Below, piece after piece: positions 56,609-59,277 of a DNA stretch of 59,277 nt; position 1 is the stretch's first letter, and each line of letters begins with the position of its first letter. The DNA is from a virus. The notes beneath the pieces were generated by a model. It was not told where the DNA came from. It did no database searches and worked only from the letters and a program-made list of their open reading frames with translations. The stretch covers positions 1 to 59,277 of IMG/VR virus record IMGVR_UViG_3300036901_000095, one strand, 5' to 3'. Both the position numbers and the translations under genes were made by a program.

Positions 56609-57316
56609 ATGAACGAAGAAAGCGCCTTGGACAGCAGCATTAATGTTGTCATAGACTACAATCAGAGAGTGACGTTGATCCGATTCATGGGCAACCATCT
56701 GCTTCCGGCCTACATGTCGATTCGGGCGGAAGTGATTCCATCGGAATACACGAAGGAGGTGGATTTCGATGTCACGTTCGCCAAGATCAAGTTCTGGTTC
56801 GATACCATCGTGGCCAGATCAGTCGTGTTCTGCCGCACCAACAAAGCGGCCATCGACATGATCATGAAGGAGAATGAGCAGCCCAATATCGCCAACCACA
56901 TCATGATCACGCCTTTTGAACCAAACGATGAACATCTGGCGTCGTTGTTCCAGAGCAAAATGACCGCTCTGTCCGGTGGCACGATCAATTTCGGTTGTGT
57001 TCGTATCAAAACAGAATCAAATGGTCTCGTGTTCACCTATGTCGGCGACTGGGAAGAAGATTTGCCGAAGATGGAAGAATGGTTCAATACCAAGCCGTAC
57101 TATTTCGACACCCCGTGGTGGACCCGCGATGACGTGTCGACCTTGGACATGACGGTTGGCGAGATCGACCCAACGGTCACTCCGGCCTGGGCGTTCAATC
57201 TGAATTTCATCGAGGAATCGATCAGACCGAAACGGGATGACAAGGAAGATGAGGAGAGCGTTGTGATAAAAGGCACCTTTCAGCCCAAGATTATCGATGG
57301 TGGCCAGGACGAGTGA
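56609..57316 (+). CDS. Unknown protein
   Basis: 235 residues from ATG 56609, overlapping the upstream gene end region by spacing of one base. Alpha/beta mix (INVVIDYNQRVTLIRFMGNH, VTFAKIKFWFDTIVARSVVF), ending acidic then GTFQPKIIDGGQDE. No family is recognised. Its stop overlaps the GTG start of the next gene. Confidence 0.6.
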   Translation: MNEESALDSSINVVIDYNQRVTLIRFMGNHLLPAYMSIRAEVIPSEYTKEVDFDVTFAKIKFWFDTIVARSVVFCRTNKAAIDMIMKENEQPNIANHIMITPFEPNDEHLASLFQSKMTALSGGTINFGCVRIKTESNGLVFTYVGDWEEDLPKMEEWFNTKPYYFDTPWWTRDDVSTLDMTVGEIDPTVTPAWAFNLNFIEESIRPKRDDKEDEESVVIKGTFQPKIIDGGQDE

Positions 57317-57834
57317 ATCGTCAGGTCGACGAATGGGGCAGGGTATTGTTCAATGGCGAGGACGCGATTGAATTGCTGTTCCAGGGCCATGACATAACCG
57401 AACTTTTCGTTCTGTCATCGCCGGAAATCATCGAGTATAACGCCGCCTGCGTCATTCACGACAAGCTCGACCATGTGATTGAACCGGTGACCGAGCCATC
57501 CCTCACGCCGCGCGAGGACGCCAGCCAACGCCAGGAGACCTGGTGGATGCCGGAAGCATACAAGGAACTCGACGTTCGGGGCAGGCTTCTGCGGCTGTGT
57601 CGGAACCAGCAAGACGAAGATCGCGTGACCATGGAGATGGCAATGTTCGAATCGCGCGGGCTGCTGATGGTGTTGCGCCTGATGTGTTTCCTGGTGGATC
57701 ACTGGCGCGAGACTGGTATAGTTTGGGGCGTGGGTCGTGGTAGTTCGGTGGCGAGCCATTGTCTGTTCCTGATTGGAGTTCACCACATCGACTCACTCAA
57801 ATACGATCTCGATATCACGGAGTTTCTGAAATGA
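57313..57834 (+). CDS. DNA polymerase III alpha-like fragment (active-site loop region)
   Basis: 173 residues from a GTG start. The C-terminus VDHWRETGIVWGVGRGSSVA and on to LIGVHHIDSLKYDLDITEFL matches the DnaE palm entry, where bacterial enzymes read VGPGRGSAAGS...ITDIDPL-YDLLFERFL. Only this segment is present; the PHP domain and the catalytic Asp residues are absent, so it cannot be a polymerase alone. It may be a relic or a small protein that mimics or binds the host polymerase. Overlaps both neighbours by four bases. Confidence 0.6.
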   Translation: MNRQVDEWGRVLFNGEDAIELLFQGHDITELFVLSSPEIIEYNAACVIHDKLDHVIEPVTEPSLTPREDASQRQETWWMPEAYKELDVRGRLLRLCRNQQDEDRVTMEMAMFESRGLLMVLRLMCFLVDHWRETGIVWGVGRGSSVASHCLFLIGVHHIDSLKYDLDITEFLK

Positions 57835-58049
57835 GCGACGCCAAGCTGCTGGACCGGGTTCAAGGATCACTGACCATCCTCGCTCACGCGCCGCGCGTCG
57901 AAGGCCGCGCCGCGTGGTTGTGTCGCTGCGAGTGCGGGAACGAACTTGTCATCACTCAGCAACGTCTGACCAGTGGCGCGAAGAATTGTGGTCTTGCTCG
58001 GCATCCGCGACAGTGTGAGGCCAAACGCGGTCCCACCAAACGGTTTTAA
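57831..58049 (+). CDS. Small Cys-rich protein
   Basis: 72 residues from ATG 57831. WLCRCECGNELVITQQRLTS followed by GAKNCG is the Cys-rich block seen at the N-terminus of many HNH/AP2-type phage endonucleases, here standing alone and without a nuclease part. The stop overlaps the stop of a leftward gene. Confidence 0.55.
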   Translation: MSDAKLLDRVQGSLTILAHAPRVEGRAAWLCRCECGNELVITQQRLTSGAKNCGLARHPRQCEAKRGPTKRF

Positions 58050-58414
58050 TCCTCGAACACCTGTGGCACCAGATTGATGTAGGTCGGCCACACCGGTTCC
58101 CATCCCTTCTCCTTGAGAACATTCAAGGAATGGAACGGTTTGCGATTATGCGTCTCCCGATCCACCGACCAAGTGATATGGTAGGTATAGCCGTCTGGCC
58201 GATTGATCGCGCCATCGATTTGCACGACCAGCGCCTGAACACCGTTGCCGTCATCGACGATGCCCACGATCACGCCCTCGGTTGGTTCGGGAACTTCGTT
58301 CGCGCCCATTCTGAGGGTGACATGATGAGCGATGACATCATGATAAGTGGGTGGGAAGAGCCGCAAGAGTTTGTCTCTGTCCGCTTCTGGTAACAACCAT
58401 CCCGTGTAACTCAT
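58046..58414 (-). CDS. 2H-phosphoesterase-like protein
   Basis: 122 residues. Two H-x-T motifs, AHHVTLRMG (about 29-37) and TYHITWSVD (about 77-85), sit about 48 residues apart as in the 2H phosphoesterase fold (LigT, cyclic phosphodiesterases). These enzymes open cyclic or 2'-5' phosphodiester bonds; T4 uses one (Acb1) to destroy CBASS signal nucleotides. TGWLLPEADRDKLLRLFPP precedes the first motif. The fold is likely; substrate is inference. Confidence 0.6.
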   Translation of the reverse strand: MSYTGWLLPEADRDKLLRLFPPTYHDVIAHHVTLRMGANEVPEPTEGVIVGIVDDGNGVQALVVQIDGAINRPDGYTYHITWSVDRETHNRKPFHSLNVLKEKGWEPVWPTYINLVPQVFED

Positions 58415-58453
58415 GTTCCTGCTCCGAAATTAAGCGTCACCTTAATTTGTCCT

Positions 58454-58461
58454 GATAAATA
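58454..58461 (+). promoter_or_regulatory. T4-type late promoter box GATAAATA
   Basis: GATAAATA lies 33 bases before ATG 58495. Confidence 0.6.
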
Positions 58462-58494
58462 TGTCAGAATATATTTACCAAAGGTAATAGAAAA

Positions 58495-58824
58495 ATGCAA
58501 TCCGTCACCATGCGTGGGAAAATGCTCGACATGGGCAAGCTCATCGCCCAGAACTCACATAAGAAAGCCCTTGGCAACGCCAAGATGAACGCCAGGGGCG
58601 ACATCATCGATCCGTATGGCAAGGTGCTGGTCGCGCGAGAAGCCGTGGCGCGTGAGTATCATAAGACAAATCCAAAGGCGATCAAGCAAGTTCCCTTGCG
58701 GAACATCAATCAGGAAGTCGTCACCTTCGATACTCCGGCGCAGGCGGTCATGAAGCAAAAGGAACTCTTGGCTTCGCAGCAGGCGTCCCAACAGGTGAAG
58801 CCGAAGCGCAAAATCAGCGATTGA
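58495..58824 (+). CDS. Small basic late protein
   Basis: 109 residues (MQSVTMRGKMLDMGKLIAQN, GDIIDPYGKVLVAREAVARE), Lys/Gln-rich with a basic tail (QQVKPKRKISD). A late box precedes it, so it is probably a virion or assembly protein. No family is recognised. Confidence 0.6.
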   Translation: MQSVTMRGKMLDMGKLIAQNSHKKALGNAKMNARGDIIDPYGKVLVAREAVAREYHKTNPKAIKQVPLRNINQEVVTFDTPAQAVMKQKELLASQQASQQVKPKRKISD

Positions 58825-58850
58825 TCGCGCGAGCGGCTTTGTTCTATAAT
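58821..58850 (+). promoter_or_regulatory. Sigma-70-type promoter of the PTH2 gene
   Basis: TTGATC (58821-58826) and a perfect TATAAT (58845-58850), 18 bases apart. The ATG follows 5 bases after the -10, so the message would be leaderless. Confidence 0.6.
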
Positions 58851-58855
58851 GAAGC

Positions 58856-59277
58856 ATGCCAACCATTGATTCTCGTCGACAAGTCCCCCAGGTTCTCGAT
58901 GATGTGCGTCTTTATGTCCTGATACGAACTGACCTCAATAGCATGAATCGTGGCAAGGCTTGTGCTCAGGCCACGCACGCCGCGAACAAATGCGTCTACG
59001 ACATTCGCCAGTCCGGCGATGAATGGCTACACGAGCTACTCCGGTCCTGGGAAGGTAACCGGGGATTTGGCACCGCCGTGATTTTGGATGGCGGGTCTGG
59101 CAACATGATGACGAAGATTTATTGGAATTTGAAGGACGCTGGACATCACGCGGCCATCGTTCATGATTCCGGCTATCCGTTGTCGGACGGCAAATTCACC
59201 CATCAAATCCCTGTTGATACCTGCGTCTATGTCTTTGGTGAGAAGAGTCGGCTCGAATCTTTCCTGGGCAATCTGCA
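58856..59277 (+). CDS. Peptidyl-tRNA hydrolase 2-like protein (3' end outside window)
   Basis: The 140 visible residues include LYVLIRTDLNSMNRGKACAQ and ATHAANKC, the G-K-x-x-A-Q-x-x-H-A core of PTH2, then FGTAVILDGG and PVDTCVYVFGEK. PTH2 enzymes free tRNA from stalled peptidyl-tRNA. This type is usual in archaea and eukaryotes and is seen in some phages, whereas bacteria rely on the unrelated Pth1. The gene runs off the right edge. Confidence 0.8.
   Translation, partial: MPTIDSRRQVPQVLDDVRLYVLIRTDLNSMNRGKACAQATHAANKCVYDIRQSGDEWLHELLRSWEGNRGFGTAVILDGGSGNMMTKIYWNLKDAGHHAAIVHDSGYPLSDGKFTHQIPVDTCVYVFGEKSRLESFLGNL

Noticed and set aside
1-59277. CRISPR array, insertion sequence, integrase or attachment site
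   Set aside because: No regularly spaced repeats, transposase motifs or integrase motifs were seen on either strand; the mobile parts noticed are the intein and two HNH genes.

Overview
This window is a segment of a large, tailed, contractile (T4-like, myovirus-type) double-stranded DNA phage that infects a Gram-negative bacterium. The main evidence is a set of T4-type baseplate proteins (gp53-, gp5-, gp25- and gp6-like, plus a probable gp48-like protein and a hub protein), a gp47-like recombination nuclease, and a gp55-like late sigma factor. Short NATAAATA boxes, the T4 late-promoter signature, precede many genes. Export signals (Sec, Tat-like and a lipobox), a peptidoglycan-cutting tail spike and host-type -35/-10 promoters fit a proteobacterial host; the genus cannot be told from the sequence. 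Genes are tightly packed, with many ATGA/TGATG overlaps, and both strands are used in short blocks. No integrase or CRISPR array was seen.

Layout. 0-5 kb holds the end of an acidic protein, a GHKL ATPase that also carries an HExxH motif, a ribbon-helix-helix protein, a vWA protein and a C5-type DNA methylase. 5-12 kb is a DNA-modification island with three more methyltransferases, PD-(D/E)XK-like partner proteins and gp47. 12-15.5 kb holds two unknown proteins and the late sigma factor, which is interrupted by an intein with LAGLIDADG motifs. 15.5-22.1 kb is a baseplate/spike operon. 22-26.7 kb is a run of small proteins, many sharing an F-x-L-D/E-rich motif, with a leucine/valine-dehydrogenase-like enzyme, a type I methionine aminopeptidase and a HAD phosphatase. 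26.7-31.1 kb holds a candidate structured RNA and mostly leftward small genes, two of them exported or membrane proteins. 31-36.6 kb holds gp25, a LamG-like protein and a very large gp6. 36.6-40.6 kb is a leftward, apparently early operon with a HigA-like antitoxin and a RelE-like protein. 40.6-43.5 kb is a rightward late operon with prohead-targeting-like N-termini and a NUDIX hydrolase. 43.5-49.5 kb has HD, RyR, CYTH and ParB-like proteins, four tRNAs and an HNH endonuclease. 49.5-52.4 kb holds a secreted beta-helix protein, a second HNH endonuclease and a complete RNase P RNA gene. 52.4-59.3 kb has zinc-finger proteins, a MazG-like pyrophosphohydrolase, a DNA polymerase III alpha-like fragment, a 2H-phosphoesterase-like protein and a peptidyl-tRNA hydrolase 2 cut by the window end.

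How the genes fit together. Host-type promoters (TTGACA-like with TATAAT-like boxes) precede leftward accessory genes, the tRNAs and the RNase P RNA, which are probably expressed early. NATAAATA boxes precede structural genes and would be read by the gp55-like factor. RNase P RNA, four tRNAs, methionine aminopeptidase and peptidyl-tRNA hydrolase together suggest that this phage supplies part of the host's RNA-processing and translation machinery. The cluster of methyltransferases and nuclease-like partners suggests self-modification and possibly restriction of competing DNA.

The strongest observations are the phage-encoded RNase P RNA, the intein inside the late sigma factor, a three-way-junction RNA that would hide the ribosome-binding site of a small gene, the restriction-modification-like pair at 9.7-11.9 kb, and a RelE-like protein whose N-terminus resembles the capsid-targeting peptide of T4 Alt.
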